Shown: positions 33,792-43,195 of the stretch, piece after piece
How positions within the stretch are numbered: position 1 is the first letter of the stretch
Layout of the letters: each line of letters starts with the position of its first letter
DNA from: an uncultured Prevotella sp.
Lineage (GTDB): Bacteria; Bacteroidota; Bacteroidia; Bacteroidales; Bacteroidaceae
Assembly: GCA_946999045.1 (NCBI GenBank)
Contig: CAMQBR010000014.1
Coordinates: 1-46,667 of the forward strand
Direction: 5' to 3'
DNA length: 46,667 nt
The notes under the pieces: model-generated
Seen by the model: only the letters and a program-made list of their open reading frames with translations
Told to the model about the DNA's origin: nothing
Databases searched by the model: none
Position numbers and translations under genes: made by a program

Positions 33792-36380
33792 ATGACATTC
33801 GATAAATTTACAATCAAAGCACAAGAAACGGTTCAAGAGGCTGTGAGCCAAGCGCAAAAAGCTGGGCAACAAACCATTGAACCTGTGCATGTGTTGCAAG
33901 GATTGCTGACAAAAGGAAAGGATGTTACTACATTCATTTTCCAAAAATTGGGTATTAATCCTGCGCAAATAGAAACACTCGTGCAGAGTGAGATTGCTCA
34001 TTTGCCAAAGGTAAGCGGTGGCGAACCCTATTTAAGCACCGATACCAATAAGGTTTTGCAAAGGGCTATGGAGCATTCTGAGCAGTTGGGCGACCAGTTT
34101 GTTGGTTTGGAATCTATCCTTTTGGCTTTGTTCATGGTTTCGTCACCTGCCAGCAGAATATTGAAAGATGCTGGTTGTACAGAACAAGAACTAACTAAAG
34201 CTATAAAGGAATTGAGGCAGGGTTCTAAAATACAATCGCAAAGTGGTGATGAAAATTATCAGTCTTTGGAGAAGTATGCCAAGAACCTAATAAGCGAAGC
34301 ACGTGCTGGTAAGTTAGACCCCGTGATTGGGCGTGATGAGGAGATACGCAGAGTTCTACAAATATTGAGTCGGCGTACCAAGAACAACCCTATATTGATA
34401 GGTGAACCTGGTACAGGTAAAACCGCTATTGTAGAGGGATTAGCTGAAAGAATTGTACGAGGCGATGTGCCAGAAAACTTGAAAAACAAGCAACTCTACT
34501 CATTAGATATGGGCGCACTGGTAGCTGGAGCCAAATACAAAGGCGAATTTGAAGAGCGTTTGAAAGGCGTTATAAAAGAGGTAACCCATGCCAATGGCGA
34601 AATTATCTTGTTTATTGATGAAATACACACTTTAGTTGGAGCTGGCGGAGGCGAAGGAGCTATGGACGCTGCCAATATCTTAAAACCAGCTTTAGCTCGT
34701 GGTGAATTGCGTGCCATTGGTGCAACTACGTTGAATGAGTATCAAAAATATTTTGAAAAAGATAAAGCTTTGGAGCGTCGATTCCAAACCGTTATGGTAG
34801 AAGAACCTGATGAGTTGAGTTCTATTTCTATTCTCCGTGGACTGAAAGAGCGTTACGAAAATCACCATAAAGTTCGTATACAGGATGATGCTTGTATTGC
34901 TGCGGTTCAATTGTCTGAACGTTATATCAGCGACAGATTCTTGCCTGATAAGGCTATCGACCTGATGGATGAGGCGGCAGCTAAGTTACGCATGGAGCGC
35001 GACTCTTTGCCTGAGGAGCTGGATGAGATTACTCGTAAGCTAAAACAATTGGAGATTGAGCGCGAAGCTATTAAGCGAGAAAACGATGAAGTGAAGATTA
35101 AGCAGTTAGACAAGGAGATTGCCGAACTGAAAGAGCAGGAACATTCGTTTAGAGCTAAATGGGAGAGTGAGAAAAACTTGGTGAACAAAATTCAGCAGGA
35201 TAAGCAAGAAATAGAAAACCTAAAGTTTGAAGCTGAACGTGCTGAGCGTGAAGGCAACTACGGCAGAGTGGCAGAAATACGTTATGGAAAGCTGCAAAGT
35301 CTGCAAGCTGATATTGAGCAGATTAAAGCTCAATTGAAAGAAGCGCAAGGTGGCGAAGGTATGGTTAGAGAAGAGGTTACAGCCGATGATATTGCTGAGG
35401 TGGTAAGTCGTTGGACGGGTATACCTGTTACCAGAATGCTACAAAGCGAAAAAGATAAATTGCTGCATTTGGAAAGCGAATTGCATAAGCGTGTCATAGG
35501 ACAGGATGAAGCCATTATAGCTGTGAGCGATGCCGTTCGTAGAAGTCGTGCGGGTTTACAAGATCCTAAGCGTCCTATTGCTTCGTTTATCTTCTTGGGT
35601 ACAACGGGTGTAGGTAAAACTGAGTTAGCAAAGGCATTGGCTGACTATCTGTTTAATGATGAAAGCATGATGACGCGTATTGATATGAGTGAGTATCAAG
35701 AAAAGTTTAGCGTGTCGCGTTTGATAGGTGCACCTCCAGGATATGTTGGTTACGATGAGGGCGGACAGTTAACTGAGGCTGTAAGGCGCAAACCATATAG
35801 TGTTGTGTTGTTTGATGAGATAGAGAAGGCTCACCCCGATGTGTTCAATATATTGTTACAGGTATTAGATGATGGTAGATTGACAGATAATAAGGGGCGT
35901 ACGGTGAATTTCAAGAATACAATCATCATTATGACGTCTAACCTTGGCAGTCAGTATATACAACAGAAAATGGAGGAGATGAATGCTAATAACCGTGATG
36001 AGATGCTGGCTCAAACAAAGGTGGATGTTTTGAACATGCTAAAGAAAACCATTCGTCCAGAGTTCTTGAATCGTATTGATGAAATAATAATGTTCTTACC
36101 TTTGACCAAGAATGAGATTGGTAAGGTAGTAGAATTGCAGATGGGTGCGGTTCAAAAAATGTTGCAGCAGCAAGGATTTAATTTGGAATGGACACCACAA
36201 GCTATCAATTATCTATGCGATAAAGGCTATAATCCAGAGTTTGGTGCTCGTCCTGTAAAACGTGCTATTCAGCGTTATGTATTAAACGATTTGTCCAAGA
36301 AATTGTTGGCAGGCGATGTGGTTAACGATAAAACTATTAAGATAGATGCTTCAGCAACAGGATTGGTGTTTAGTAATTAA
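33792..36380 (+). CDS. clpB: Disaggregase ClpB (Hsp100)
   Basis: An 862-aa hexameric AAA+ chaperone that dissolves protein aggregates together with DnaK. The N-domain is at about 1-145. The first AAA+ module has GEPGTGKT at 204-211. The coiled-coil middle domain spans about 400-530. The second AAA+ module has GTTGVGKT at 603-610. The C-terminal D2 small domain contains NPEFGARPVKRAIQRYV. The absence of a ClpP-binding IGF loop cannot be shown with certainty by eye, but the long middle domain identifies ClpB rather than ClpA or ClpC. The upstream 21-bp repeats may control stress induction. A terminator follows. Confidence 0.97.
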   Translation: MTFDKFTIKAQETVQEAVSQAQKAGQQTIEPVHVLQGLLTKGKDVTTFIFQKLGINPAQIETLVQSEIAHLPKVSGGEPYLSTDTNKVLQRAMEHSEQLGDQFVGLESILLALFMVSSPASRILKDAGCTEQELTKAIKELRQGSKIQSQSGDENYQSLEKYAKNLISEARAGKLDPVIGRDEEIRRVLQILSRRTKNNPILIGEPGTGKTAIVEGLAERIVRGDVPENLKNKQLYSLDMGALVAGAKYKGEFEERLKGVIKEVTHANGEIILFIDEIHTLVGAGGGEGAMDAANILKPALARGELRAIGATTLNEYQKYFEKDKALERRFQTVMVEEPDELSSISILRGLKERYENHHKVRIQDDACIAAVQLSERYISDRFLPDKAIDLMDEAAAKLRMERDSLPEELDEITRKLKQLEIEREAIKRENDEVKIKQLDKEIAELKEQEHSFRAKWESEKNLVNKIQQDKQEIENLKFEAERAEREGNYGRVAEIRYGKLQSLQADIEQIKAQLKEAQGGEGMVREEVTADDIAEVVSRWTGIPVTRMLQSEKDKLLHLESELHKRVIGQDEAIIAVSDAVRRSRAGLQDPKRPIASFIFLGTTGVGKTELAKALADYLFNDESMMTRIDMSEYQEKFSVSRLIGAPPGYVGYDEGGQLTEAVRRKPYSVVLFDEIEKAHPDVFNILLQVLDDGRLTDNKGRTVNFKNTIIIMTSNLGSQYIQQKMEEMNANNRDEMLAQTKVDVLNMLKKTIRPEFLNRIDEIIMFLPLTKNEIGKVVELQMGAVQKMLQQQGFNLEWTPQAINYLCDKGYNPEFGARPVKRAIQRYVLNDLSKKLLAGDVVNDKTIKIDASATGLVFSN

Positions 36381-36441
36381 TAACTTTGAGCTTTTAAGCT
36401 CTGAATCTTATGAATAATATATAAATAATATATAAAAAAAA

Positions 36442-36476
36442 GGGGGGATACATTTCTATGTATTCCCCTTTATTTT
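36442..36476 (+). terminator. Terminator of clpB
   Basis: GGGG-GATACAT pairs with ATGTATT-CCCC around TTCT, followed by TTTATTTTT. Confidence 0.8.
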
Positions 36477-36598
36477 TATGCATGTATATACGATAATGGC
36501 AACGATATGCGATAATGACAACAAAAAAAATGGGGCTGTTAGCTTCTCTGTTTGGCATATCTATCTAAATAGTTGACGCATCCTTGTGAGAAAAGACA

Positions 36599-36633
36599 AA
36601 AAAGGCTTCTTGCTTTTAGCAAGAAGCCTTTTT
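36599..36633 (-). terminator. Terminator of tRNA-Pro
   Basis: A perfect 15-bp stem (36599-36613 with 36619-36633). On the minus strand it starts just after the tRNA 3' end and finishes in a T-run. Being symmetrical, it could work both ways. Confidence 0.88.
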
Positions 36634-36634
36634 G

Positions 36635-36708
36635 TCGGGGCGACAGGATTCGAACCTGCGACCGCCTGTTCCCAAAACAGGAGCGCTACCGGGCTGCGCT
36701 ACACCCCG
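36635..36708 (-). tRNA. tRNA-Pro (anticodon TGG)
   Basis: 74 nt on the minus strand. The acceptor is CGGGGTG/CGCCCCG, the anticodon stem CCTGT/ACAGG has loop TTTGGGA (TGG), and the T arm contains GGTTCGAATCC. The 3' CCA is not encoded. Confidence 0.96.
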
Positions 36709-36736
36709 TTTGCAATTTATTTCTTAATTGCGTGTG

Positions 36737-36767
36737 CAAAGGTAATAGATTATTTTTAATTACCAAA
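36737..36767 (-). promoter_or_regulatory. Promoter of tRNA-Pro
   Basis: On the minus strand, TTTG (36764-36767), 19 bp, then TACCTTTG (36737-36744). Confidence 0.78.
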
Positions 36768-36877
36768 ACATTTTTCTATTATTTTTTTCTTCTTATTCGT
36801 TGATAGATATTACCTACGCATTATAATTATAAAATAGCTTTGTGCTATAGTAGGAGCACAAGGTTAAAGAAGTTAAG

Positions 36878-36893
36878 TATATAGAACCGCCCT
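36878..36893 (+). repeat. Family A right-end fragment
   Basis: TATATAGAACCGCCCT equals the right tip of the element. It lies 77 bp before a full copy. Confidence 0.6.
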
Positions 36894-36969
36894 ATAGATA
36901 AAAGGAGAGCCAAGTGTTTTTGTTTATAGTAAAAAAGGTAGAATATCCAAATATGTTTTTATGTATTTA

Positions 36970-37163
36970 GGGCGGTTCTATCAATTACCACCGTAAAGTT
37001 TTTTATGTCAGTCTTTTTTACGTTTTGTTATCTTGTGAGACTCTTTTTTGGTTCATTTTTCTTGTTCGTTCAGTTGTATAGCTCGCTATACTCCTTCACT
37101 CACAAACAAATTTACCTCAAAAATAGTCTCACAATCTGTCAAAGCTAATTTATAGAACCATCC
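36970..37163 (+). repeat. Family A palindromic repeat, full copy
   Basis: The left end is GGGCGGTTCTATCAATTACC. The internal inverted repeats are at 37033-37048 and 37119-37134, with the central hairpin GTATAGCTCGCTATAC between. It lies between tRNA-Pro and the 3' end of lpd. The core is oriented as in the copy at 41290-41509 and opposite to the copy at 44-235. Confidence 0.88.
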
Positions 37164-37204
37164 TTTAGCTATTCTACCTCTTGTTTAGGGAAAAATAAAA
37201 ATTT

Positions 37205-38512
37205 TTATCCTATTGCGATGTCCTGCAATATTTCACCCAAGGTAGGGTGTGTGTGGATAATATCCTTTAATTGCTCCAATGTAATATTCATGTTCATTAA
37301 AGCGGAAATTTCTTGAACTAAGTCGGCTGTATGTGCACCATAGGCATGACATCCTATGATATGGTTGTTTTCATCCATGATGAGTTTTACTAATCCTTCG
37401 GTTGCCTCGATAGAAAGTGCACGACCGTTAGATCTGAAATATCCTTTTTTCACACTGTATGCAATGCCTTCTTTCTTACATGCCTCTTCTGTCTTTCCTA
37501 CAGAAGCTGCTTCTGGATAGGTAAACACGGCAGCAGGCATAATGTCGAAACGTATATGGTCGGTTTTTCCTAAAATGTGGTTAACAGCTCTGAATCCTTG
37601 GAAAGTAGCTGCATGTGCCAACATTTGTTTGCCGTTTACATCGCCAATGGCATAAATACCTTTTACAGATGTTTCCATATTATCGTCTACCATAATGCCC
37701 TTGCAAGTGTATTCTATATGAACATTGTCGAGCCCTAAGCCATTTGTATTAGGCTTTCTACCTGTTGCAATGAGTATAGTATCAGCCTCTACTACACATG
37801 GTTCTTTGCCTTTCTTCTCGAATATTACTTTACCATTTTCTATGCGTTTAACAGCTGCCTGCAAGTAAAATTTAATACCATTTTTGCTCAACGCTTTTCG
37901 CAAGCGTTTGGCAATATCACCATCAAGTGTGGGCAGACATTCTTTTAAGAACTCTACAACCGTTACCTCACTTCCCTGTTTTGCAAAGGCAGATGCAAAC
38001 TCCATACCGATAACACCAGCTCCAATGATGCACAAACGCTGTGGTACATGGTCAATAGACAATAGTTCGGTAGAGGTCATTATATTGTTTTTGCCTCCTT
38101 CTTTGTATATTATTCCTTCGATAGGTGGCATCTTGGCACTGCTTCCAGAAGCAATAATAATGTTCTTTGCCGAGTATTCTTTGTCATTGGCTATTACGGT
38201 GTGCTCATCTTTTAGTACAGCCTTGGCACGAACAAGGGTGATGTTGGGTTGAGAAAGTAAAGTATCAATGCCTGTTCTTAATTGTTCTATGGCTTGTGCC
38301 TTGCGTGCCATAATTGCATCGAGCGCTGGTTTTATCTCTTTAGAAGCATCGTGTGCCAAGCACTTGGTTGGTATACACCCACAGTTTAAACAGGTGCCCC
38401 CCAACTCTTTTGCTTCAAAAATAGTAACTTGTAGACCTTTCTTAGCGGCATAATCAGCTGTACGATAGCCTCCAGGCCCACTTCCTATAATAATTAAATC
38501 AGTTGTTGTCAT
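37205..38512 (-). CDS. lpdA: Dihydrolipoyl dehydrogenase (L protein)
   Basis: A 435-aa FAD flavoenzyme that reoxidises the dihydrolipoyl arm of GcvH using NAD+. FAD site GSGPGG at 10-15; redox disulfide C41 and C46 in GGTCLNCGCIPTK (an extra C44 sits between them); NAD site GAGVIGMEFA in the middle; catalytic His422 and Glu427 in HPTLGE at the dimer interface. It is at the 3' end of the glycine cleavage locus and overlaps gcvPB by 14 nt, so it is translationally coupled and probably dedicated to glycine cleavage. Slightly shorter than the ~470 aa of many homologues. Confidence 0.95.
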   Translation of the reverse strand: MTTTDLIIIGSGPGGYRTADYAAKKGLQVTIFEAKELGGTCLNCGCIPTKCLAHDASKEIKPALDAIMARKAQAIEQLRTGIDTLLSQPNITLVRAKAVLKDEHTVIANDKEYSAKNIIIASGSSAKMPPIEGIIYKEGGKNNIMTSTELLSIDHVPQRLCIIGAGVIGMEFASAFAKQGSEVTVVEFLKECLPTLDGDIAKRLRKALSKNGIKFYLQAAVKRIENGKVIFEKKGKEPCVVEADTILIATGRKPNTNGLGLDNVHIEYTCKGIMVDDNMETSVKGIYAIGDVNGKQMLAHAATFQGFRAVNHILGKTDHIRFDIMPAAVFTYPEAASVGKTEEACKKEGIAYSVKKGYFRSNGRALSIEATEGLVKLIMDENNHIIGCHAYGAHTADLVQEISALMNMNITLEQLKDIIHTHPTLGEILQDIAIG

Positions 38513-39941
38513 TTACTAATTGCTTATAAGTTAGTATAGGATGTTTGGCTGCCTCTACATCATTCACACGACTTATAGGGGTTTTGTGAGGTGCACTCTT
38601 TAGGTTGTCGGGAGAGGTTTGTGCCTCTTTGGCAATTTTATGCATCACCTCAATAAAACTATCTAAGGTTTCCTTGCTTTCGTTCTCGGTAGGTTCTATC
38701 ATCATAGCCTCATGGAACAGCAATGGAAAGTAGATAGTTGGAGCGTGGAAACCGTAGTCCAGCAAGCGTTTAGCCACATCCATTGTAGTAACGCCTGTGC
38801 TCTTATCCTTCAAGCCGTTAAATACAAATTCGTGTTTGCAAATCGATGCAATAGGCAGTTCGTAGGCATCTTTCAAACTTTCTTTGATGTAATTGGCATT
38901 GAGTGTGGCGTATGGACCCACCAGCTTGATATTCTCTTTGCCGAGGGTAAGAATATAGGCGTAAGCCTTGATGTAGGTAAGCAGATGTCCGTGGAAAGGA
39001 TGTACAGAAAGTGTTATCTTACCATGAGCATTTGCTTCGCAATTGTTAGTAGGCAGATAGTCAACCAACTTTTTGCAAACGCCTACTGGCCCTGAGCCTG
39101 GTCCTCCGCCTCCGTGTGGGGTAGAGAAGGTTTTGTGCAAGTTGATGTGCATTACATCAAAGCCCATATCGCCTGGGCGACACTTACCAAGTAATGGGTT
39201 TAGGTTAGCTCCATCGTAATACATCAATCCTCCACAATTGTGTATCAGTTGGGTAATTTCGGGTATTTGTTTTTCAAACAACCCCAAAGTGTTAGGGTTG
39301 GTCATCATCATACCTGCAATGTCATCGCCTAATAAGGTCTTGAGGTGTTCAACATCTACCAAGCCTTCTTCGGTACTTTTTACTTCTACTACCTCTAATC
39401 CGCATACGGCAGCCGATGCGGGGTTGGTTCCATGTGCAGAGTCAGGTATAATAACCTTGGTTCGTTTGTTGTCATTATGGTATTGATGATAAGAGCGGAT
39501 AATCATCAAACCTGTTAATTCGCCATGTGCACCAGCACACGGATTAAGTGTAAAACGCTTTAAGCCTGTTAGCTCGCACAAGCATTGTTGCAATCCTTCG
39601 TATACTTCCTCGGCTCCTTTTACCGTTTCTTTGGGCTGTAATGGGTGTAAATTGGTAAAGGCAGGTATGGCTGCAATTTCTTCATCAATGGTAGGATTGT
39701 ACTTCATGGTACACGAACCCAATGGATAGAAGCCATTGTCTACTCCAAAATTGTTTTCACTATGATTGGTGTAATGGCGCACCACGGTTAGTTCGTCGCA
39801 CTCTGGAAGTTCTGCATCGGTTTCTCTTCTCAGTGTAGAAGGTATCTCATGATGCCCAAATGGGTTCTTGGGTAGCGTATAGGCTCTGCGCCCTGCATGA
39901 GATAATTCAAATATTAAGTTGCTATATAGTTGTTGGTTCAT
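38499..39941 (-). CDS. gcvPB: Glycine dehydrogenase (decarboxylating) subunit 2
   Basis: 480 aa, the PLP-binding half of the split P protein. It decarboxylates glycine and passes the aminomethyl group to the lipoyl arm of GcvH. The PLP lysine is K270 in NLHKTFSTPHGGGGPG. The start overlaps the gcvPA stop as ATGA, and its own 3' end overlaps lpd by 14 nt. Both halves have normal subunit sizes, so this is a true two-gene P protein and not a frameshifted single gene. Confidence 0.96.
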   Translation of the reverse strand: MNQQLYSNLIFELSHAGRRAYTLPKNPFGHHEIPSTLRRETDAELPECDELTVVRHYTNHSENNFGVDNGFYPLGSCTMKYNPTIDEEIAAIPAFTNLHPLQPKETVKGAEEVYEGLQQCLCELTGLKRFTLNPCAGAHGELTGLMIIRSYHQYHNDNKRTKVIIPDSAHGTNPASAAVCGLEVVEVKSTEEGLVDVEHLKTLLGDDIAGMMMTNPNTLGLFEKQIPEITQLIHNCGGLMYYDGANLNPLLGKCRPGDMGFDVMHINLHKTFSTPHGGGGPGSGPVGVCKKLVDYLPTNNCEANAHGKITLSVHPFHGHLLTYIKAYAYILTLGKENIKLVGPYATLNANYIKESLKDAYELPIASICKHEFVFNGLKDKSTGVTTMDVAKRLLDYGFHAPTIYFPLLFHEAMMIEPTENESKETLDSFIEVMHKIAKEAQTSPDNLKSAPHKTPISRVNDVEAAKHPILTYKQLVNDNN

Positions 39942-41254
39942 GGCACAAGTTGTATTAGTTTATCAATTTCGGCTTTGGTTCTCTTTTCGGTAACAGCTAA
40001 CATCAGTGTGTCGTCTGCTACTTGTATACCTCCAAAGATACCATTTGCAATAAAAATTTGCTGTAACTTTTTGAGGTCGTTATCGTATTTTACACAAAAT
40101 TCATTAAAGAAAGGTTGATTGTAAGCTAATGTAAAATGCCCTGTTTTTACGAGTTGTTCGCAAAGATAGTGTGCACCATCGTACGATAACTGGGCTGCTT
40201 CTTTAACGCCTTCCTTGCCCATGAGCGACAGGTAGATGGTTACCCATAGTGCCATGAGCGATTGGTTAGAGCAAATATTAGAGGTAGCTTTTTGTCTGCG
40301 AATATGCTGCTCACGTGCTTGCAACGTTAATACAAAAACACGTTTACCGTCTTTGTCAATGGTTTTGCCAACAATACGTCCTGGCATCTTGCGCATGAGC
40401 TTCTCGGTGCAACACATATAGCCAACATATGGGCCACCCCAACCCATAGGAATGCCCAGGGGTTGGCCGTCGCCAACAGCAATGTCGGCATCTAATTCGC
40501 CTGGCGTCTTTAGCAAAGCAAGGTTGGCTGGATTGCTGTTCATAATAAACAATGCCTTTTGCTTGTGGCATAGAGCTGCCACTCCTGTGTAGTCTTCTAT
40601 GATACCATAGTAGTTAGGATGTTGAACAAGCACACCAGCAATACCTCCTTCTGATAGCTTTTGCTCTAATGCTTGTTTATTGGTAATGCCATCTTGTTGA
40701 GGTATCAACTCTATATCAATATTTTGGAAATGTGCGTAAGTCTTTATAACCGATAGTATCTTTGGGTCAACGGTTTCTGAAATAAGCACCTTGTTAGCCT
40801 TTTTGTTATGGGCTTTTGACATTAACACGGCTTCGGCAGTGGCAGTAGAACCATCGTACATAGAAGCATTAGATACTGCCATGCCTGTAAGTTCGGCCAT
40901 CATGCTTTGAAACTCAAAAATATAATGTAAAGTGCCTTGTGATACTTCAGCTTGATAGGGTGTATAACTGGTTAAAAACTCAGAACGGCTTACCAATGAT
41001 GCAATAGCAGAGGGTGTGTAATGATCGTACACACCAGCTCCAGCAAAGCATGTAAGCTGTTGGTTTTTACTACTTAATTTGTTGAAGAATTGGCGTAATT
41101 CTATTTCGCTTTTTGCTTCTGGTATGTTGTAATCTCCGTTAAAGCGTATCTCTTTGGGTATCTCGTTATAAAGATCATCAAGTGATTTTACACCAATTTT
41201 CTCCAACATCTCCGAGATTTCTTCCTCGGTATGTGGAAAAAACTTGTAGTTCAT
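39938..41254 (-). CDS. gcvPA: Glycine dehydrogenase (decarboxylating) subunit 1
   Basis: 438 aa, the non-PLP-lysine half of the split P protein, partner of GcvPB. MNYKFFPHTEEEISEML is the family N-terminus, so the ATG at 41254 was chosen. The open frame continues upstream to a GTG at 41332, but that 78-bp extension lies largely inside a family A repeat (VIDKTALVIDRTAL is translated repeat) and should not be called coding. Conserved blocks include CFAGAGVYDHY, PYQAEVSQGTL and ATAEA. ATGA overlap with gcvPB. A full family A element separates it from gcvH. Confidence 0.95.
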   Translation of the reverse strand: MNYKFFPHTEEEISEMLEKIGVKSLDDLYNEIPKEIRFNGDYNIPEAKSEIELRQFFNKLSSKNQQLTCFAGAGVYDHYTPSAIASLVSRSEFLTSYTPYQAEVSQGTLHYIFEFQSMMAELTGMAVSNASMYDGSTATAEAVLMSKAHNKKANKVLISETVDPKILSVIKTYAHFQNIDIELIPQQDGITNKQALEQKLSEGGIAGVLVQHPNYYGIIEDYTGVAALCHKQKALFIMNSNPANLALLKTPGELDADIAVGDGQPLGIPMGWGGPYVGYMCCTEKLMRKMPGRIVGKTIDKDGKRVFVLTLQAREQHIRRQKATSNICSNQSLMALWVTIYLSLMGKEGVKEAAQLSYDGAHYLCEQLVKTGHFTLAYNQPFFNEFCVKYDNDLKKLQQIFIANGIFGGIQVADDTLMLAVTEKRTKAEIDKLIQLVP

Positions 41255-41289
41255 AAATTGTGTAGGTTTGTTGTTGGTTATTCTCTTTA

Positions 41290-41509
41290 GGGCGGTTCTA
41301 TCAATTACCAGGGCGGTTTTATCAATTACCACCGCAAAGTTTTTATGCCAGTTTTTTTTTTACGTTTTGTCATTTTGTGAGCTATTTTTGAGGTCAATTT
41401 GCTTGTTCGTTCAGTAGTATAGCTCGCTATACTCCTTCACTCATAAACAAATTGACCTCAAAAATAGTGTCTCACAATCTGTTAAAGCTATTTTTTTTTT
41501 AACCGCCCT
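41290..41509 (+). repeat. Family A repeat, full copy with duplicated left end, inside the gcv locus
   Basis: The left end occurs twice in tandem (41290 GGGCGGTTCTATCAATTACC and 41311 GGGCGGTTTTATCAATTACC). The core carries GTATAGCTCGCTATAC, and the right end AACCGCCC finishes at the base next to the gcvH stop codon (41510-41512). The minus strand carries TATTTTTG (41459-41466), a -7-like box pointing toward gcvPA. Confidence 0.87.
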
Positions 41510-41890
41510 TTATTTATTGCAAAACTCCTCGTACGATTTGGCATCCATGAGATTGTCAAGTTCTGATAGGTCTGTTAGTTCTACTTTGATAATCCATGTA
41601 CCAAATGCGTCTTGGTTAATCTTTTCTGGTTCATCTTCTAATACCTCGTTTACTTCGATAACCTTGCAGCTTACTGGGCATTCCAAGTCGCTGGCAGCCT
41701 TTACGCTTTCTACTGCACCAAAGTCGTCGCCTGCTTCTATCTCATCATCTACGTCTGGCATATCTACATATACTATATTGCCTAATGCCTGCTGTGCATA
41801 GTCGGTTATACCAATGTAACCTATGTTACCTTCTACTTTTACATACTCGTGCGACTCACTATAAAAGAGTCCGTCAATTATTTTTGCCAT
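41510..41890 (-). CDS. gcvH: Glycine cleavage system H protein
   Basis: 126 aa, the lipoyl carrier that shuttles the aminomethyl intermediate among P, T and L proteins. Lipoylated lysine K64 is in ESVKAASD. MAKIIDGLFYSESHEYVK is the family start, so the ATG at 41890 was chosen. The open frame runs on to a TTG at 41935, but those 15 codons come from a C-rich family C repeat. The stop codon abuts a family A element that separates it from gcvPA. LplA upstream in the locus is the likely lipoylating enzyme when lipoate is taken up. Confidence 0.96.
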   Translation of the reverse strand: MAKIIDGLFYSESHEYVKVEGNIGYIGITDYAQQALGNIVYVDMPDVDDEIEAGDDFGAVESVKAASDLECPVSCKVIEVNEVLEDEPEKINQDAFGTWIIKVELTDLSELDNLMDAKSYEEFCNK

Positions 41891-41922
41891 ATTGCTTTTT
41901 ATTATAAGCCTCACCAACAGTT

Positions 41923-41949
41923 CCTCTCCCCCCAAAAAGAGGAGGAGGG
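41923..41949. repeat. Family C hairpin repeat
   Basis: CCTCTCC and its G-rich inverse surround a CCCAAAAA stretch. Similar pieces are at about 19776-19812, 23108-23135, 33656-33675, 42030-42060 and 43438-43460. Confidence 0.5.
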
Positions 41950-42029
41950 TACTTATTTTTTTTGATGAGGACTCTGTGATTATATATTTTTATTTACAAA
42001 TTTATGTTGTGAGTAATTTCATAATTCTT

Positions 42030-42060
42030 CCCCCGCCTTTTTTTTGAGGGGAGGGGGAGT
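42030..42060. repeat. Family C hairpin repeat
   Basis: CCCCCGCCTTTTTTTT followed by GAGGGGAGGGGG. It lies just past the gcvT stop codon on the minus strand, where it could act as a terminator or processing hairpin between gcvT and gcvH. Confidence 0.5.
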
Positions 42061-42072
42061 GAAGTAACTTCT

Positions 42073-43158
42073 TTAGTGCTTATTTAAGAATCTCTTCTTC
42101 ACAACTATGCAAGGGTGGGTCTTTTTACGAATTTGAATTTCAAGTTCGGTACCCAGTTTGCTATATTCTAAGTCAACCAAAGCGAAAGCCAAGCTCTTAT
42201 CCAAGCTGATAGAATGGTAACCAGTAGTAACCACACCTACTTGTTTGCCATCTTTCATCACAGCATATCCATGGCGAGGTATAGCCTTGTCCTTTAATTC
42301 CAAGCCGATAATCTTTTGCTTGGGCTTCTCTGCTTTCTGTTTTACGATAGCTTCTTTACCAATAAAACTGGGCTTATCTAATTTGCAGAAGATACTCAAT
42401 GCAGCCATTACAGGACTGATATCCTTGGTAAGCTCCATGCCGTATAGTGGCAATCCAGCCTCAAAGCGCAAGGTATCACGACATCCCAGTCCACAAGGTT
42501 TACAACGCTTGCTGTTTATTAAGGTATCCCATGCCTTTACAATAAATGCAGGTGTGCCGTATATCTCGAAGCCGTCTTCACCAGTGTAGCCTGTTCTACT
42601 AACGATAACGTTGTACTTACCTTCAACATTGAGACTCTTTGTTTGATAGAAAGCCAGCTCTTTGCAAGGCAAGTGTAACACCTCTTCCATAACGGTTTCT
42701 GCCTCAGGACCCTGTACTGCCAACTGCGCATATTCATCAGAGCAGTGATTAATTTCAATATCAAACCCTTCAGCATTCTGGCGAATCCACGCAACATCCT
42801 TATCAATGTTAGCTGCATTGATAACCAGAAAAAAGTTATTCTCGCCCATCTTATATATCAATAGGTCATCAACTGTACCTCCGTCTGGGTACAACATCAT
42901 GCCATAAAATATCTGATTAATGGGTGCGCCTGTAACATCATTCGTGTAAATGTAGTTAACAAAACGCTCAGCATCTTTGCCAGTGATGAATACTTCGCCC
43001 ATATGCGAAACATCGAAAACACCACAATGCTGCCGAACAGCGTTGTGCTCCTCTATAATAGAAGTATATTGAATAGGCATATCAAAGCCTGCAAAGGGTT
43101 GCATCAAAGCTCCTAAGGCTATGTGTCTATTGTACAGACAAGTTCTTTTATTCTCCAT
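42073..43158 (-). CDS. gcvT: Aminomethyltransferase (glycine cleavage T protein)
   Basis: 361 aa, the usual size. It transfers the methylene group from GcvH to tetrahydrofolate, releasing ammonia. It shows the N-terminal FAGFDMPIQY and GVFDVSHMGE, the folate-binding region QLAVQGPEAE, SRTGYTGEDGFEIY and GLGCRDTLRFEAGLPLYG. It lies between gcvH (downstream) and lplA (upstream). The upstream gap has a family A and a family B repeat; a -7-like box occurs in the family A copy. Confidence 0.96.
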   Translation of the reverse strand: MENKRTCLYNRHIALGALMQPFAGFDMPIQYTSIIEEHNAVRQHCGVFDVSHMGEVFITGKDAERFVNYIYTNDVTGAPINQIFYGMMLYPDGGTVDDLLIYKMGENNFFLVINAANIDKDVAWIRQNAEGFDIEINHCSDEYAQLAVQGPEAETVMEEVLHLPCKELAFYQTKSLNVEGKYNVIVSRTGYTGEDGFEIYGTPAFIVKAWDTLINSKRCKPCGLGCRDTLRFEAGLPLYGMELTKDISPVMAALSIFCKLDKPSFIGKEAIVKQKAEKPKQKIIGLELKDKAIPRHGYAVMKDGKQVGVVTTGYHSISLDKSLAFALVDLEYSKLGTELEIQIRKKTHPCIVVKKRFLNKH

Positions 43159-43195
43159 GCTTTTATAGTTTAGGTTTATGTATATTCTCTTTAAT

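Noticed and set aside
38499..41254. Broken single gcvP gene
   Set aside because: The two frames meet in a clean ATGA overlap and each has the normal size and motifs of a P1 or P2 subunit, so it is a genuine split.
41255..41332. N-terminal extension of gcvPA from a GTG at 41332
   Set aside because: It translates the end of a family A repeat. The family N-terminus begins at the ATG at 41254.
41891..41935. N-terminal extension of gcvH from a TTG at 41935
   Set aside because: It is encoded by a C-rich repeat. The conserved start is MAKIIDG at 41890.
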